64,000 nucleotides of DNA. Origin: Thermaerobacter subterraneus DSM 13965 (GTDB lineage Bacteria; Bacillota; Sulfobacillia; Thermaerobacterales; Thermaerobacteraceae). The position numbers were made by a program, and so were the translations under genes. Each line of letters opens with the position of its first letter. Positions within the stretch are counted from its first letter, which is position 1. The stretch is from assembly GCF_000183545.2 (NCBI RefSeq), contig NZ_JH976535.1, positions 797,890-861,889 of the forward strand, in the 5' to 3' direction. Below are positions 1 through 10,440 of the stretch, piece by piece. The notes beneath the pieces are model-generated. The model ran no database searches. It was not told the DNA's origin and worked only from the letters and a program-made list of their open reading frames with translations.

Positions 1-2
1 TG

Positions 3-755
3 GCCTCCCGGGACAACCCGAACCGGCCCGCCGAGTGGATCGAGTTCCCCATCTATTCGGTGTTCATCGACCACCCCGACGGCAACGTGCTGTTTGACAC
101 CGGCTGCAACCCGAACTCCATGGGGCCGAACGGTCGCTGGCCGGAACAGACCCAGAACACCTTCCCCATCGTCAGTGGCGAGGAGTGTTACCTGCCCCAC
201 CGGTTGGAGCAACTGCGCGTGCGCCCGGACGACATCCGTTACGTGGTGTGCTCGCACCTGCACCTTGACCACGCCGGTTGCCTCGAGTACTTCCGCAAGT
301 CGACCATCATCGTCCATGACGACGAACTGGCGGGAGCCTTGAAGCTGTACGCCATGCACCAGCGCCTGGGAGCGTACATCTGGGACGACATCGATGCATG
401 GATCCGCAACCAGCTTCACTGGCGGCCGGTGCGAAGCGACGAGGGGGACCTGCCGCTGGTGGAAGGGGTTCACATCCTCAACCTGGGCAGCGGCCATGCC
501 TTCGGCATGCTTGGCCTGCAGGTCCAACTGCCCGGCACCGGCGGCATCATCCTTGCGTCGGATGCCGTCTACTGCGCCGCCAACTACGGCCCGCCCGTGC
601 GCCTGCCCGGCATCATCTACGACTCGCTGGGGTACACGCGGACCGTCGAGCGCATCCGCCGGCTGGCGGAAGCGACCCGCTCCCAGGTGTGGTTCGGACA
701 CGATGCCGAGCAGTTTGCGCAGCTGATCAAGTCGACCGAGGGCTATTACGAGTGA
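3..755 (+). CDS. MBL-fold lactonase, AHL-lactonase family (5' partial)
   Basis: Seen: the frame is open from the window edge through the GTG at 60 and ends in TGA at 755, so the start lies upstream. The product has the metallo-beta-lactamase zinc motif HLHLDH (nt 255-272), a later SDA aspartate (near nt 558) and a C-terminal FGHD histidine (near nt 695), which together form the dinuclear zinc site. Family knowledge: this layout fits the N-acyl-homoserine-lactonase/4-pyridoxolactonase branch, which opens lactone rings in the cytoplasm. No signal peptide is visible in the part seen. It is 18 nt upstream of an alcohol dehydrogenase and opens a same-strand catabolic and transport operon, so a metabolic lactone is as plausible a substrate as a quorum signal. 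The substrate cannot be read from the sequence. Confidence 0.8.
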   Translation, partial: ASRDNPNRPAEWIEFPIYSVFIDHPDGNVLFDTGCNPNSMGPNGRWPEQTQNTFPIVSGEECYLPHRLEQLRVRPDDIRYVVCSHLHLDHAGCLEYFRKSTIIVHDDELAGALKLYAMHQRLGAYIWDDIDAWIRNQLHWRPVRSDEGDLPLVEGVHILNLGSGHAFGMLGLQVQLPGTGGIILASDAVYCAANYGPPVRLPGIIYDSLGYTRTVERIRRLAEATRSQVWFGHDAEQFAQLIKSTEGYYE

Positions 756-773
756 TTCAAGGGGGAACCGGCC

Positions 774-1907
774 GTGAAAACCAGGGCCGCCATCCTGGTT
801 GAGATGGGACGGCCCCGACCGTACACCGAGTCCCGCCCGGTGGTCGTGGACGAGGTGGACCTGGACGGTCCGGGGTACGGTGAGGTGCTGGTCGAGCTGA
901 AGGCGGCGGGGATCTGCCATTCGGATCTCTCCGTGGTGGACGGGAGCCGGCCCCGGCCCACGCCGATGGTTCTGGGGCACGAGGCGGCGGGGATCGTCCG
1001 GGAGACGGGGCCCGGTGTGACCGGCTTGCAGCCGGGTGACCACGTGGTCTTCACCTTCGTTCCCATGTGCGGGCGCTGCGTGTACTGCACCAGCGGCAGG
1101 CCCGCCTTGTGCGAGCCGGGCAACGCAGCCAACGCTCGCGGCGAGCTCCTGCGAGGCGGGCGCCGGTTCCACCGCCATGGCGAACCCGTGCACCACCACC
1201 TGGGGGTGTCGGCCTTCTCGCAGTTCACCGTGGCGGCCGAGGAGTCCCTGATCAAGATCGATCCCGGCGTCCCCTTCGAGGTCGCCGCCGTGTTCGGGTG
1301 TGCCGTGATGACGGGGGTCGGCGCCGTGGTGAACACGGCTCGGGTGGAACCGGGAAGTTCCGTCGCGGTGTTCGGCCTCGGGGGAGTGGGGCTGGCCGCC
1401 GTGATGGGCGCCGTGGCGGCAGGGGCGCATCCGGTGGTGGCGGCCGACGTGCTTCCGGAAAAGCTGGAGCATGCCCGTATGCTGGGTGCCACGCACGCCG
1501 TCAACGCCCGGTCGGTCGACGCGGTGGAGGCGGTGCGGGATCTCACCGGCGGCGGTGCCGATTACGCCATCGAGGCGGCGGGCAACGCGGACGTTCTCGC
1601 CCAGGCGTACCGGGCCACGCGGCGCGGTGGTACGACCATCACCGTGGGCCTGCCCCACCCTGAGGCGACGCTGTCCATCCCGGCGGTGACGGTCACGGCG
1701 GAGGAACGGGTCCTCCGTGGCTCCTACATGGGTTCCGCCGTGCCCCGGCGGGACTTGCCGCGTTTCCTCCGCCTTTTCCGGGCGGGCCGGCTGCCCGTCG
1801 ACCGGCTGATCACCCACCGCCTGGGCCTCGACGAAATCAACCGGGGCTTTGATCGCCTGGCCGCTGGTGAAGCGGTGCGGCAGGTGGTCATGCCCAACGC
1901 AGGCTGA
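774..1907 (+). CDS. Zinc-dependent alcohol dehydrogenase
   Basis: 377 aa, GTG start 7 nt after an AAGGGGGAA Shine-Dalgarno. It is a medium-chain dehydrogenase/reductase: N-terminal GroES-like fold with catalytic zinc ligands C48 and H69 (in GHEAAG), a structural zinc cluster beginning CGRCVYC (C99, C102, C105, then C113), and a Rossmann NAD(P) motif GLGGVGL near residue 200. It should oxidise an alcohol to an aldehyde, or reverse, in the cytoplasm. The aldehyde dehydrogenase 91 nt downstream is a likely partner. It resembles the class III/AdhB-like group, but the substrate is unknown. All zinc ligands are present, so it looks functional. Confidence 0.9.
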   Translation: MKTRAAILVEMGRPRPYTESRPVVVDEVDLDGPGYGEVLVELKAAGICHSDLSVVDGSRPRPTPMVLGHEAAGIVRETGPGVTGLQPGDHVVFTFVPMCGRCVYCTSGRPALCEPGNAANARGELLRGGRRFHRHGEPVHHHLGVSAFSQFTVAAEESLIKIDPGVPFEVAAVFGCAVMTGVGAVVNTARVEPGSSVAVFGLGGVGLAAVMGAVAAGAHPVVAADVLPEKLEHARMLGATHAVNARSVDAVEAVRDLTGGGADYAIEAAGNADVLAQAYRATRRGGTTITVGLPHPEATLSIPAVTVTAEERVLRGSYMGSAVPRRDLPRFLRLFRAGRLPVDRLITHRLGLDEINRGFDRLAAGEAVRQVVMPNAG

Positions 1908-1998
1908 GCCGGCCTTCCCGGCGGAAGGTGGCAATCCGCGGGCCCAGCCGGGGGCGGTGGCCCGAGGTCGGCCTGCGGGGACGGGAGGTGTAGAGACC

Positions 1999-3432
1999 AT
2001 GGCTGCCGTCGCAGTTCGCACCCACGGCCTGTTCATCGACGGGCATTGGGTCGAGCGGGACGAGACCATTCCGGTGCACAACAAGTACTCGGGCGAGGTG
2101 ATCGGTTACGTCGCCCGGGCGACGCGCGACGACGTCGAGCGGGCGGTGACGGCCGCGCAGCGGGCGTACCGGGACAACCCCCTGCCGCCCTACCGGCGGT
2201 ACGAGATCCTCAAGCGGGCCTCGGAGCTGATCCGGGAGCGCAAGCCCGAGCTGGCCCGCACCATCGCCGCCGAAGCGGGCAAGCCCTTGAAGGAAGCCCT
2301 GGCCGAGGTCGACCGCTGCACCCAGACCCTGGAGATCTCGGCGGAGGAAGCCAAGCGCATCCACGGCGAGCAGGTGCCCATCGAGGCGGCGCCAGGGGCC
2401 GAGAACCGGCTGGCCTTCACCCTGCGGGTTCCCGTGGGGGTGGTGGCGGCCATCAGCCCCTTCAACTTCCCTTTGAACCTGGCCGCCCACAAGGTGGGGC
2501 CGTCGCTGGCCGCGGGCAACGCCGTGGTGCTCAAGCCCGCCACCGCCACGCCCCTGAGTGCCGTCCACCTGGTGCAGGCCCTGGTCGATGCCGGCCTGCC
2601 CCCCGGCTACCTCAACCTGGTCACCGGTGCGGGCGGGGAGGTGGGGGAGTGGCTGCTGGCCGATCCCCGCATCGCCGCTTACACCTTCACCGGCAGCGCC
2701 GCGGTGGGCGAGCGGATCAAGGCGGCATCGGGCCTGCGGCGGGTGGTGCTGGAACTGGGCAACAACTCGGCCACCATCGTCTGCGCCGACGCCGACCTGG
2801 ACTTGGCCGCCGCCCGCTGCGCCCGGGGGGCCTTCGCCAACGCCGGGCAGATCTGCCTTTCGGTGCAGCGGGTCTACGTCCAGCGGCCCGTCTACGAGGC
2901 GTTTCTCGAGAAGCTGGTGGCCGAGACCCGCAAGCTCAAGGTGGGCGATCCCCTCGACCCGGAGACCGACGTGGGGCCCATGATCAGCGAGGCCGAGGCC
3001 CAGCGGGCCGAGGCCTGGATCCGCGAGGCGGTGGAACGGGGCGCCCGGGTGCTGGCCGGCGGCCGCCGGCAGGGGCCTGTGCTGGAGCCCACCGTCCTGG
3101 TGGACGTCCAGCCGGACCTGAAGGTGGTCTGCCAGGAGGTCTTCGCGCCGGTGGTCTCGGTGGTGCCGTTCGACCATGTGGACGAGGCCATCGCCATGGT
3201 CAACGACAGCTTCTACGGCCTGCAGGCCGGCATCTATACCCGGGACATCGGCGTGGCCATGAAGGCGGCCCGGCAGATCGAGGTCGGGGGCGTCATGGTC
3301 AACGAGATCCCCAACTGGCGAGTGGACCTGATGCCTTACGGCGGCGTCAAGGGCAGCGGCATCGGCCGCGAGGGGCCGCGGTACGCCATCGAACACCTGA
3401 CCGACCTGCGGCTGGTGGTGTTCAACCTGTGA
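1999..3432 (+). CDS. NAD(P)-dependent aldehyde dehydrogenase
   Basis: 477 aa from ATG 1999, preceded by GGGAGGTG. An in-frame upstream codon at 1849 would overlap the alcohol dehydrogenase and lacks a ribosome site. ALDH fold with PFNFP motif, catalytic Glu252 in LELGNNSA and nucleophile Cys286 in NAGQICLS. The LELGNNSA form, instead of the commoner LELGGKSP, places it near lactaldehyde/sulfoacetaldehyde/GAPN-like ALDHs. It oxidises an aldehyde to an acid. The alcohol dehydrogenase before it and the aminotransferase after it suggest it takes an aldehyde made inside this pathway. The exact aldehyde is not determinable. Confidence 0.9.
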   Translation: MAAVAVRTHGLFIDGHWVERDETIPVHNKYSGEVIGYVARATRDDVERAVTAAQRAYRDNPLPPYRRYEILKRASELIRERKPELARTIAAEAGKPLKEALAEVDRCTQTLEISAEEAKRIHGEQVPIEAAPGAENRLAFTLRVPVGVVAAISPFNFPLNLAAHKVGPSLAAGNAVVLKPATATPLSAVHLVQALVDAGLPPGYLNLVTGAGGEVGEWLLADPRIAAYTFTGSAAVGERIKAASGLRRVVLELGNNSATIVCADADLDLAAARCARGAFANAGQICLSVQRVYVQRPVYEAFLEKLVAETRKLKVGDPLDPETDVGPMISEAEAQRAEAWIREAVERGARVLAGGRRQGPVLEPTVLVDVQPDLKVVCQEVFAPVVSVVPFDHVDEAIAMVNDSFYGLQAGIYTRDIGVAMKAARQIEVGGVMVNEIPNWRVDLMPYGGVKGSGIGREGPRYAIEHLTDLRLVVFNL

Positions 3433-3527
3433 GCTGAACCTCCGCATCGCGGCACCGGGGACAAGAGGCCTGGGCCTGCGGGCGGCGAACTACCCCCCAG
3501 GGATCTGTCCTGCGGGAGGGGAGACCG

Positions 3528-4847
3528 ATGGCCGATGCCATGCCCGCCATGGCCCACGAAGGGGACGACCTGCGCCGCAAGCAGCGGGAGTACCTGTTCC
3601 CCAACCTGGCCACGCTGTACGAAGAGCCGCTGGTCATCGTGCGGGGCGAGGGCAAGTACGTCTGGGACGACCAGGGCCGGCAGTACCTGGACGCCTTCGG
3701 CGGGATCCTCACCGTCAGCCTGGGGCATTGCCACCCGGAGGTGACGGAGCGCGTCGCCCGCCAGCTGCGGACGCTGCAGCATGTCTCGACCCTTTACGTG
3801 ACCGAGCCCCAGGTGCGGCTGGCCGAGCGCCTGGCCGGGCTGGCGCCGGGGGCTCTCAAGCGCAGCTTCTTCACCAACAGCGGCACCGAAGCCAACGAGA
3901 CCGCCCTGGTGGTGGCCCGGGCCCACACCGGCTGCGACGACGTGATTGTCCTGCGTCACAGCTACCACGGCCGTTCCATGCTGACCATGACCCTGGGCGG
4001 GACCCACGGCTACCGGGCTGCCACGCCGGTGCCCGGGGTGCACCACCTAGCCAGCCCCTACTGCTACCGCTGCCCCTTCGGGCTGACCTACCCGTCCTGC
4101 GACCTGCGCTGCGCCAAGGATGTGGAGGAACTGATCCAGACCGCCACCTCGGGCCGAGTGGCCGCCTTCGTCGCCGAGCCCATCCAGGGGGTGGGCGGGT
4201 TCATCACCCCGCCACCGGAGTACTTCAAGGAAGTGGTCTCCATCGTCCGGCGGTACGGCGGCTTGTTCGTCTGCGACGAGGTCCAGACCGGCTGGGGACG
4301 GACGGGCACCTACCTCTGGGGGATCCAGCACTGGGGCGTGGAGCCCGACATCATGACCTCCGCCAAGGGCATGGCCAACGGCCTGCCCATCGGCTGGACC
4401 ATCACCACCGACGACATCGCCCAATCCTTCCGCCACAGCACCATCTCCACCTTCGGGGGAAACCCCGTCTCCGCCACCGCCGCCCTGGCCGTCATCGACG
4501 TGATCCTGGAAGAAGGCCTGGCCGACAACGCCGCCCGGGTGGGCCGGTTTCTCATGGACGGGCTCAAGGCCCTGCAGGAGAAGTATCCCTGCATGGGCGA
4601 CGTCCGCGGCATGGGGCTCATGATCGGGGTGGAACTCGTCCACGGCGGCAAGCGGCCGGCGCCCGACCTGCTGAACCGGTGGCTGGAGGCGACCCGCAAG
4701 CGGGGGCTCCTGATCGGCAAGGGCGGCCTGCACGGCAATGTGGCCCGCATCGCGCCCCACCTCAACGTGACCCGCAGCGACGCGGAGATCATGCTCCGGA
4801 TCATGGACGAGGCCATGGCCGAGGTCCAGCCCTACATGGAGGTGTGA
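3528..4847 (+). CDS. Class III aminotransferase (AGXT2 / beta-amino acid type)
   Basis: 439 aa, ATG start 10 nt after GGGAGGGGAG. A fold-type I PLP enzyme: the Schiff-base lysine is K280 in TSAKGMANG, preceded by a CDEVQTGWGRTG stretch with the PLP-contacting Asp. The cysteine-rich segment CYRCPFG...CDLRC around residues 181-198 is typical of the alanine-glyoxylate aminotransferase 2 / 3-aminoisobutyrate-pyruvate aminotransferase group. Inference: it moves the amino group from an omega- or beta-amino acid to pyruvate or glyoxylate, giving a semialdehyde. Methylmalonate-semialdehyde dehydrogenase starts 3 nt after its stop, so the pair fits beta-alanine/3-aminoisobutyrate degradation. GABA or another omega-amino acid is the alternative. 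Confidence 0.87.
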   Translation: MADAMPAMAHEGDDLRRKQREYLFPNLATLYEEPLVIVRGEGKYVWDDQGRQYLDAFGGILTVSLGHCHPEVTERVARQLRTLQHVSTLYVTEPQVRLAERLAGLAPGALKRSFFTNSGTEANETALVVARAHTGCDDVIVLRHSYHGRSMLTMTLGGTHGYRAATPVPGVHHLASPYCYRCPFGLTYPSCDLRCAKDVEELIQTATSGRVAAFVAEPIQGVGGFITPPPEYFKEVVSIVRRYGGLFVCDEVQTGWGRTGTYLWGIQHWGVEPDIMTSAKGMANGLPIGWTITTDDIAQSFRHSTISTFGGNPVSATAALAVIDVILEEGLADNAARVGRFLMDGLKALQEKYPCMGDVRGMGLMIGVELVHGGKRPAPDLLNRWLEATRKRGLLIGKGGLHGNVARIAPHLNVTRSDAEIMLRIMDEAMAEVQPYMEV

Positions 4848-4850
4848 GCC

Positions 4851-6341
4851 GTGGCCCAGCTGCGCCTGGAAAGGGACGAACCGGCGCCGGGCGTCCCGGC
4901 CGTGCCGGGGCTTGCCGGCGGCCGCTGGATCACACCGGCCGCCGAACGGTGGGAGCTGGTGTACAACCCGGCCACGGGGGAGGTCATCGCCCGGGTGCCC
5001 TTCGCCACCGGGGCCGACGTGGCGGCTGCGGTGGAGGCGGCGGCCGCGGCGTACCCGGCGTGGCGCCGGGTTCCTCCGGTGGAACGGGCCCGGCTGATGT
5101 TCCGCTACAGGGATCTGCTGGAGCGGCACTTCGAAGAGCTGGCCCTTTCCATCACCCGCGAGCACGGCAAGACCCTGGCCGAAGCCCGGGCCGAGGTGCG
5201 GCGGGGCATCGAGGTGGTGGAGTTTGCCGCCGGAGCCCCGACCCTGATGCTGGGGGAGATGGCCGAGGACGTGGCCCGGGGCATCGACAGCGAGCTGGTG
5301 CGGGTGCCCCTGGGGGTGGTGGCCGGGATCTGCCCCTTCAATTTCCCGGCCATGATCCCCCTGTGGATGTTCCCCATTGCCGTGGCCTGCGGCAACACCT
5401 TCGTGCTCAAACCCTCGGAGCGGACCCCCCTGACGGCCGTGCGGCTGGCGGAACTGTTCCTGGAAGCCGGAGCGCCCGAGGGCGTGCTGAACCTGGTCCA
5501 CGGGGGCCGGGAGGTGGCGAATGCCCTGGTGGCCCATCCCGGGGTGAAGGCCGTTTCCTTCGTGGGGTCCCAGCCCGCGGCCCAGAACGTCTACGCGGAG
5601 GCCGCCCGCCACGGCAAGCGGGTGCAGGCCCTGGGCGGGGCCAAGAACCACCTGATCGTCATGCCCGACGCCGACCTGGAGGCGACGGTGGGGGCGGTGG
5701 TGAGTTCGGCCTTCGGCTCCGCCGGCCAGCGGTGCCTGGCGGGCAGCGTGGTGGTGGCCGTCGGGGAGGTGGGGGATCCCCTGGTGGCCGCCCTGGCCGA
5801 GGCCGCCGGGAAGCTGGTGGTGGGCGAGGGGACCGATCCGCAGGTCGACATGGGCCCCGTGATCCGGGCCGAGGCCCGGGATCGCATCGCCGGCTACATC
5901 GAGCGGGGCGCACGGTCGGGGGCGGCGCTGGTGCTGGACGGGCGGAAGCACCCCCACCTGCGGGGGCCGGAGGGCGGGTTCTGGATGGGGCCGACCCTGT
6001 TCGACCACGTGCAGCCCGGGCACGAGCTGGCCTGTGACGAGATCTTCGGTCCCGTACTCTCGGTGGTCCGGGTTCCCGACCTGGATACGGCCATCGCCGT
6101 GGCCAACCGCTCGCGCTACGGCAACGCGGCCAGCATCTTCACCCGCAGCGGTGCGGCGGCCCGGGCCTTCCGCTACGGAATCGAGGCCGGCATGCTGGGG
6201 ATCAACGTGGGGGTGGCGGCGCCCATGGCCTGGTTCCCCTTCTCCGGGTGGAAGGCGTCCTTCTACGGCGATCTCCATGCTACGGGCAAGGACGGGGTCC
6301 GGTTTTACACCGAGGTCAAGATGGTGACGAGCCGCTGGTGA
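4851..6341 (+). CDS. mmsA: CoA-acylating methylmalonate-semialdehyde dehydrogenase
   Basis: 496 aa, GTG start 3 nt after the preceding stop, so translationally close-coupled. ALDH-fold enzyme with the MMSDH signature: PFNFPAMIPLWMFP, LGGAKNH instead of the usual ELGG motif, and nucleophile C295 in GQRCLAG. The missing general-base Glu is characteristic of CoA-acylating MMSDH/IolA. It converts methylmalonate semialdehyde or malonate semialdehyde plus CoA to propionyl-CoA or acetyl-CoA with NAD+. It sits between the aminotransferase that would make its substrate and a Liv importer that could supply the amino acid. Valine, thymine/uracil or inositol catabolism all use this enzyme family; the aminotransferase next door favours beta-amino acids. 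Confidence 0.9.
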   Translation: MAQLRLERDEPAPGVPAVPGLAGGRWITPAAERWELVYNPATGEVIARVPFATGADVAAAVEAAAAAYPAWRRVPPVERARLMFRYRDLLERHFEELALSITREHGKTLAEARAEVRRGIEVVEFAAGAPTLMLGEMAEDVARGIDSELVRVPLGVVAGICPFNFPAMIPLWMFPIAVACGNTFVLKPSERTPLTAVRLAELFLEAGAPEGVLNLVHGGREVANALVAHPGVKAVSFVGSQPAAQNVYAEAARHGKRVQALGGAKNHLIVMPDADLEATVGAVVSSAFGSAGQRCLAGSVVVAVGEVGDPLVAALAEAAGKLVVGEGTDPQVDMGPVIRAEARDRIAGYIERGARSGAALVLDGRKHPHLRGPEGGFWMGPTLFDHVQPGHELACDEIFGPVLSVVRVPDLDTAIAVANRSRYGNAASIFTRSGAAARAFRYGIEAGMLGINVGVAAPMAWFPFSGWKASFYGDLHATGKDGVRFYTEVKMVTSRW

Positions 6342-6402
6342 GCCTGAGCTGATAAAGGGGGCGGGGAGCCGGCCGGCGGGTGGGAAAACCGCCGTGGGGG
6401 CG

Positions 6403-6424
6403 GGCGGATCCGCCGGGATCCGCC
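6403..6424 (+). other. Intercistronic hairpin between mmsA and livK
   Basis: A perfect inverted repeat, GGCGGATCC-GCCG-GGATCCGCC, lies in the 178-nt gap between mmsA and the binding-protein gene. It is not followed by a T-tract on the + strand, so it is more likely an RNA-stabilising or processing hairpin than a terminator. Such hairpins often allow the abundant binding protein to be expressed above its neighbours. The effect here is inferred. Confidence 0.5.
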
Positions 6425-6519
6425 GGAAAAAGAAGATGGGGAAAGGAAAAGGAACGATTCCCGGCGAATGTCTCGTCCACCATTCGCCGTCATCATGTCT
6501 TGGCGGGAGGGGTGAAGGG

Positions 6520-7680
6520 GTGCGCAGACGGCTGGGGGCCGCCGGGATCGGGGTCGTCGTGGCAGCCCTGGTGCTGGGGATGGCGGGCTGCGGCGGGCCC
6601 GGGGCGCAGGGGGACGTGGTCAAGATCGGCGTCTCGGCGCCCATCACGGGCAACATCGCGGCCATCGGCGAGTCTACGGAGAAGGCGATCCGCCTGGCGG
6701 AGGAAGAGATCAACGCCCAGGGCGGCATCGACGTGGGCGGCCGCAAGATGAAGGTCCAGTTCATCATCGAGGACGACGAGAACAAGCCGGAGTCGACCGC
6801 CAGCGTCTTTCAAAAGCTGATCACCCAGGATCAGGTGGTGGCCATCATCGGCTCCCAGAGCTCCAGTGCCAGCAACGCAGGAGCTCCCATCGCCAACGAC
6901 GCCGGGGTGCCGATGATCTCCCCCTGGGCGACCAACCCCAACGTCACCAAGGACAAGCCCTACGTGTTCCGGGCGGCCTTCATCGATCCCTTCCAGGGGT
7001 ACGTCATGGCCAAGTTCGCCTATGAGAACCTGGGGGCCCGCAAGGCCGCGGTGCTCTATGACGTGGCCCAGGATTACAACAAGGGCCTGGCCGAGGTCTT
7101 CCGCAACGAGTTCACCAAGATGGGCGGCCAGATCACCGCTTACGAGACCTACACCACCGGCGACCGGGACTTCAGCGCCCAGCTGACCTCCATCAAGGCC
7201 ACGGACCCCGACGTGCTGTTCTTGCCCAACTATTACAGCGAGGTGCCGCTGCAGGTCTCCCAGGCCCGGCGGCTGGGCATCGACGCCATCATCCTGGGTG
7301 GCGACGGCTGGGACTCGCCGGAGCTGCTCAACCTGGGCGGCCAGGACCTGGAGGGGAGCTACTTCAGCAACCACTACTCCGCCGAGGCCGACACGCCCAA
7401 GGTCAAGGAGTTCGTCGAGAAGTACAAGGCCAAATACGGAACCACCCCCGACGCGGCGGCAGCCCTGACCTATGATTCGGCCTACATCCTGTTCCAGGCC
7501 ATCCAGCGGGCTGGTTCATTGGACCGGCCAAAGATCCGCGACGCCATCGCCGCCACCCAGAACTTCGAAGGCGTGACGGGGACCATCTCCTATCAGGGCT
7601 CGGGGGATCCTGTCAAGCCGGCGGTGATCCTCAAGATCGAAAACGGCGGGTTCAAGTACGAGACCACCATCAACCCGTAA
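6520..7680 (+). CDS. livK: ABC transporter substrate-binding lipoprotein, branched-chain amino acid type
   Basis: 386 aa from GTG 6520, which follows a GGGAGGGG ribosome site. A longer frame opens at 6394 but reads through the hairpin region and places the signal sequence internally. Residues 1-24 form a lipoprotein signal (RRR n-region, hydrophobic core, MAGC lipobox with C24 as lipidation site). The mature part begins VKIGVSAPITG, a type I periplasmic-binding fold (Peripla_BP_6) typical of LivJ/LivK/AmiC. It is tethered outside the membrane and delivers an amino-acid-like or amide ligand to LivHMGF just downstream. The upstream catabolic genes suggest the ligand is what that pathway degrades, which need not be leucine, isoleucine or valine. 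Confidence 0.92.
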   Translation: MRRRLGAAGIGVVVAALVLGMAGCGGPGAQGDVVKIGVSAPITGNIAAIGESTEKAIRLAEEEINAQGGIDVGGRKMKVQFIIEDDENKPESTASVFQKLITQDQVVAIIGSQSSSASNAGAPIANDAGVPMISPWATNPNVTKDKPYVFRAAFIDPFQGYVMAKFAYENLGARKAAVLYDVAQDYNKGLAEVFRNEFTKMGGQITAYETYTTGDRDFSAQLTSIKATDPDVLFLPNYYSEVPLQVSQARRLGIDAIILGGDGWDSPELLNLGGQDLEGSYFSNHYSAEADTPKVKEFVEKYKAKYGTTPDAAAALTYDSAYILFQAIQRAGSLDRPKIRDAIAATQNFEGVTGTISYQGSGDPVKPAVILKIENGGFKYETTINP

Positions 7681-7804
7681 AACGGGGGTAAAACGGGGGT
7701 GCGGGCGGGCGCGGGGCCGCCCCGGCGGGCCCGCGGGCCGTGGGGCCCGGTCGGCCTTGGGGACCGGCCTTGCGCCCACCGCCAACCCTGGCGAGGTGCG
7801 GCCC

Positions 7805-8683
7805 TTGGTCACGTTCCTGCAGCAGCTGGCCAATGCCCTGCAGCTGGGTGGGATCTACGCGCTGATCGCCCTGGGATACACCATGGTCTACGGCGTGCTC
7901 AAGCTGATCAACTTTGCCCACGGCGACATCTTCATGGTGGCCTGTTTCATCGGTCTCTTCGTCGCCGTGTACCTCAAGCTCCCCCTGGCGGCCGTCCTGG
8001 TCCTGACCATGGCGGCCACCGCCCTGCTGGGGGTGACCGTGGAGCGGGTGGCCTACCGGCCGCTGCGGAACGCGCCCCGCATGTCCCTGGTGATCACCGC
8101 CCTGGGGGTGGGGCTCTTCCTGGAGAACCTGGTCCGCGCCACGGTGGGGGCCGCACCCCGCAACTTCCCGGCGCTGGTGCCGGCCACCACCTGGAACGTG
8201 GGCGGGATCACCGTTTCCGGCGTCCAGGTGCTGATCGTGGCCGTCTCCGTGCTGCTCATGGCCCTGCTCCGCTACGTGGTGATGCGGACCATGCTGGGCA
8301 AGGCGATGCGGGCCATCGCCGACAACCGGGAGGTCCTCGGCCTGATGGGCATCAACCCGGACCGCATCATCACGGCCACCTTCGCCATCGGCTCGGCCCT
8401 GGCGGCGGCAGGGGGCATCCTGGTCGCCCAGGCCTACCCCGTCATCGAGCCCTACATGGGGATCCTCATCGGGTGGAAGGCGTTCATCGCCGCGGTGCTG
8501 GGCGGCATCGGTCTCATCGACGGGGCCATGCTGGGCGGGTTCCTCCTGGGACTCACCGAGGTGCTGGTGGCGGCCTACCTGCCCTCCACCTTCCGGGACG
8601 GCATCGCCTTCACCATTCTGATCCTGGTGCTGCTGGTCCGGCCCACGGGCCTTCTGGGCCGGCCCCTGTCGACCAAGGTGTGA
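7805..8683 (+). CDS. livH: Branched-chain amino acid ABC permease LivH
   Basis: About 292 aa from TTG 7805, chosen because GCGAGGTG sits 6 nt upstream and the product then begins LVTFLQQLANALQLG, matching family N-termini. GTG 7796 and TTG 7757 are in-frame alternatives. Multi-spanning membrane protein with the family motif GGIYALIALGYTMVYG near residue 20 and an EAA-like cytoplasmic loop (AMRAIADN). It forms half of the Liv translocation channel with LivM. The 124-nt gap after livK contains two tandem copies of GTAAAACGGGG (about 7677-7698) and a GC-rich hairpin. Confidence 0.9.
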   Translation: MVTFLQQLANALQLGGIYALIALGYTMVYGVLKLINFAHGDIFMVACFIGLFVAVYLKLPLAAVLVLTMAATALLGVTVERVAYRPLRNAPRMSLVITALGVGLFLENLVRATVGAAPRNFPALVPATTWNVGGITVSGVQVLIVAVSVLLMALLRYVVMRTMLGKAMRAIADNREVLGLMGINPDRIITATFAIGSALAAAGGILVAQAYPVIEPYMGILIGWKAFIAAVLGGIGLIDGAMLGGFLLGLTEVLVAAYLPSTFRDGIAFTILILVLLVRPTGLLGRPLSTKV

Positions 8684-8699
8684 CGGAGGAGGCGGGGCG

Positions 8700-9666
8700 G
8701 TGCAGACGCAGGCGGTACGAGCGGAGGTGGCCGGCCCGCGGCGGGCGGTGGGATGGGGCTGGGCGGCGGCCGCCGGGGCGGTGGTGGCGCTCTATGCGCT
8801 GGGCGAGGCAGGCTGGGTGAGCAGCTACGTCACCCACGTGCTCTGCCTGGTGGGCATCAACATCATCCTGACCGCCAGCCTGAACCTGGTCAACGGCTAT
8901 CTGGGCGAGTTCGCCATCGGCCACGCGGGGTTCATGGCGGTGGGCGCCTACATCGCCGGGGTGCTCACGGTCAAGCTGGACCTGCCCTTTGCCCTGGCCT
9001 TCCTGGCCGCCGGGGTGGCGGCCGGGCTGGTGGCCTGGCTGGTGGGCATCCCCGCCTTCACCATGTTCGGCGATTACCTGGCCATCGTCACCCTGGGGTT
9101 CAACATGATCATCGTCAACATCATCAACAACATCGATGCCGTGGGCGGTCCCCGGGGCATGGTGGGGTTGCCCAAGGCGGCCAACCTGCTCTGGGTGTAC
9201 GGGACGGTCCTGTTCATGCTGTGGCTGTTCCGCAACCTGGTGGATTCCAACTACGGCCGCGCCTTCCACGCCATCCGGCAGGACGAGGTCGCCGCCAACC
9301 TGATGGGCATCCGGGTGCGGCGCATCAAGATGCTGGCCTTCGTCCTGGCCGGGTTCTTCGCGGGCCTGGCAGGAGCCCTGTGGGGTCACCTGATCCAGTA
9401 CATCAACCCCGGTTCCTTCACCTACATCAAGTCCACGGAGATCCTGGCGATGCTGTACCTGGGCGGCATGGGCAGCCTCAGCGGTTCGGTGGTGGGCGCC
9501 TCGCTGCTCACCGTGCTGCTGGAGAGCCTGCGGGGTCTGGGCGTCTGGCGCATGGTGATCAGCCCGCTGATCCTGGTGGTGATCATGTTGCGCATGCCCC
9601 GCGGCATCCTGGGCTTCCGGGAGCTGCACCTGGGCGGCCTGCGCCGGGTGCGGGGGGTGGGACGCC

Positions 9667-9680
<14 letters not shown>
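8700..9680 (+). CDS. livM: Branched-chain amino acid ABC permease LivM
   Basis: 326 aa, GTG start 16 nt after livH, with GGAGGCGGGG as ribosome site. Multi-spanning permease with family motifs NLVNGYLGEFAIGHAGF (residues ~62-78) and the cytoplasmic coupling helix AFHAIRQDEVAA (~190-201) that docks on the ATPases. Its last 14 nt overlap livG, an overlap that favours coordinated translation. It pairs with LivH as the second half of the channel. Confidence 0.92.

Positions 9681-10440
<760 letters not shown>

Noticed and set aside
4047-6785. A minus-strand open frame of about 900 codons opposite the aminotransferase and MMSDH genes
   Set aside because: It is a shadow produced by GC-rich codon use: no ribosome site, His/Gly/Pro/Arg-rich translation, and both opposite-strand genes have complete catalytic motifs.
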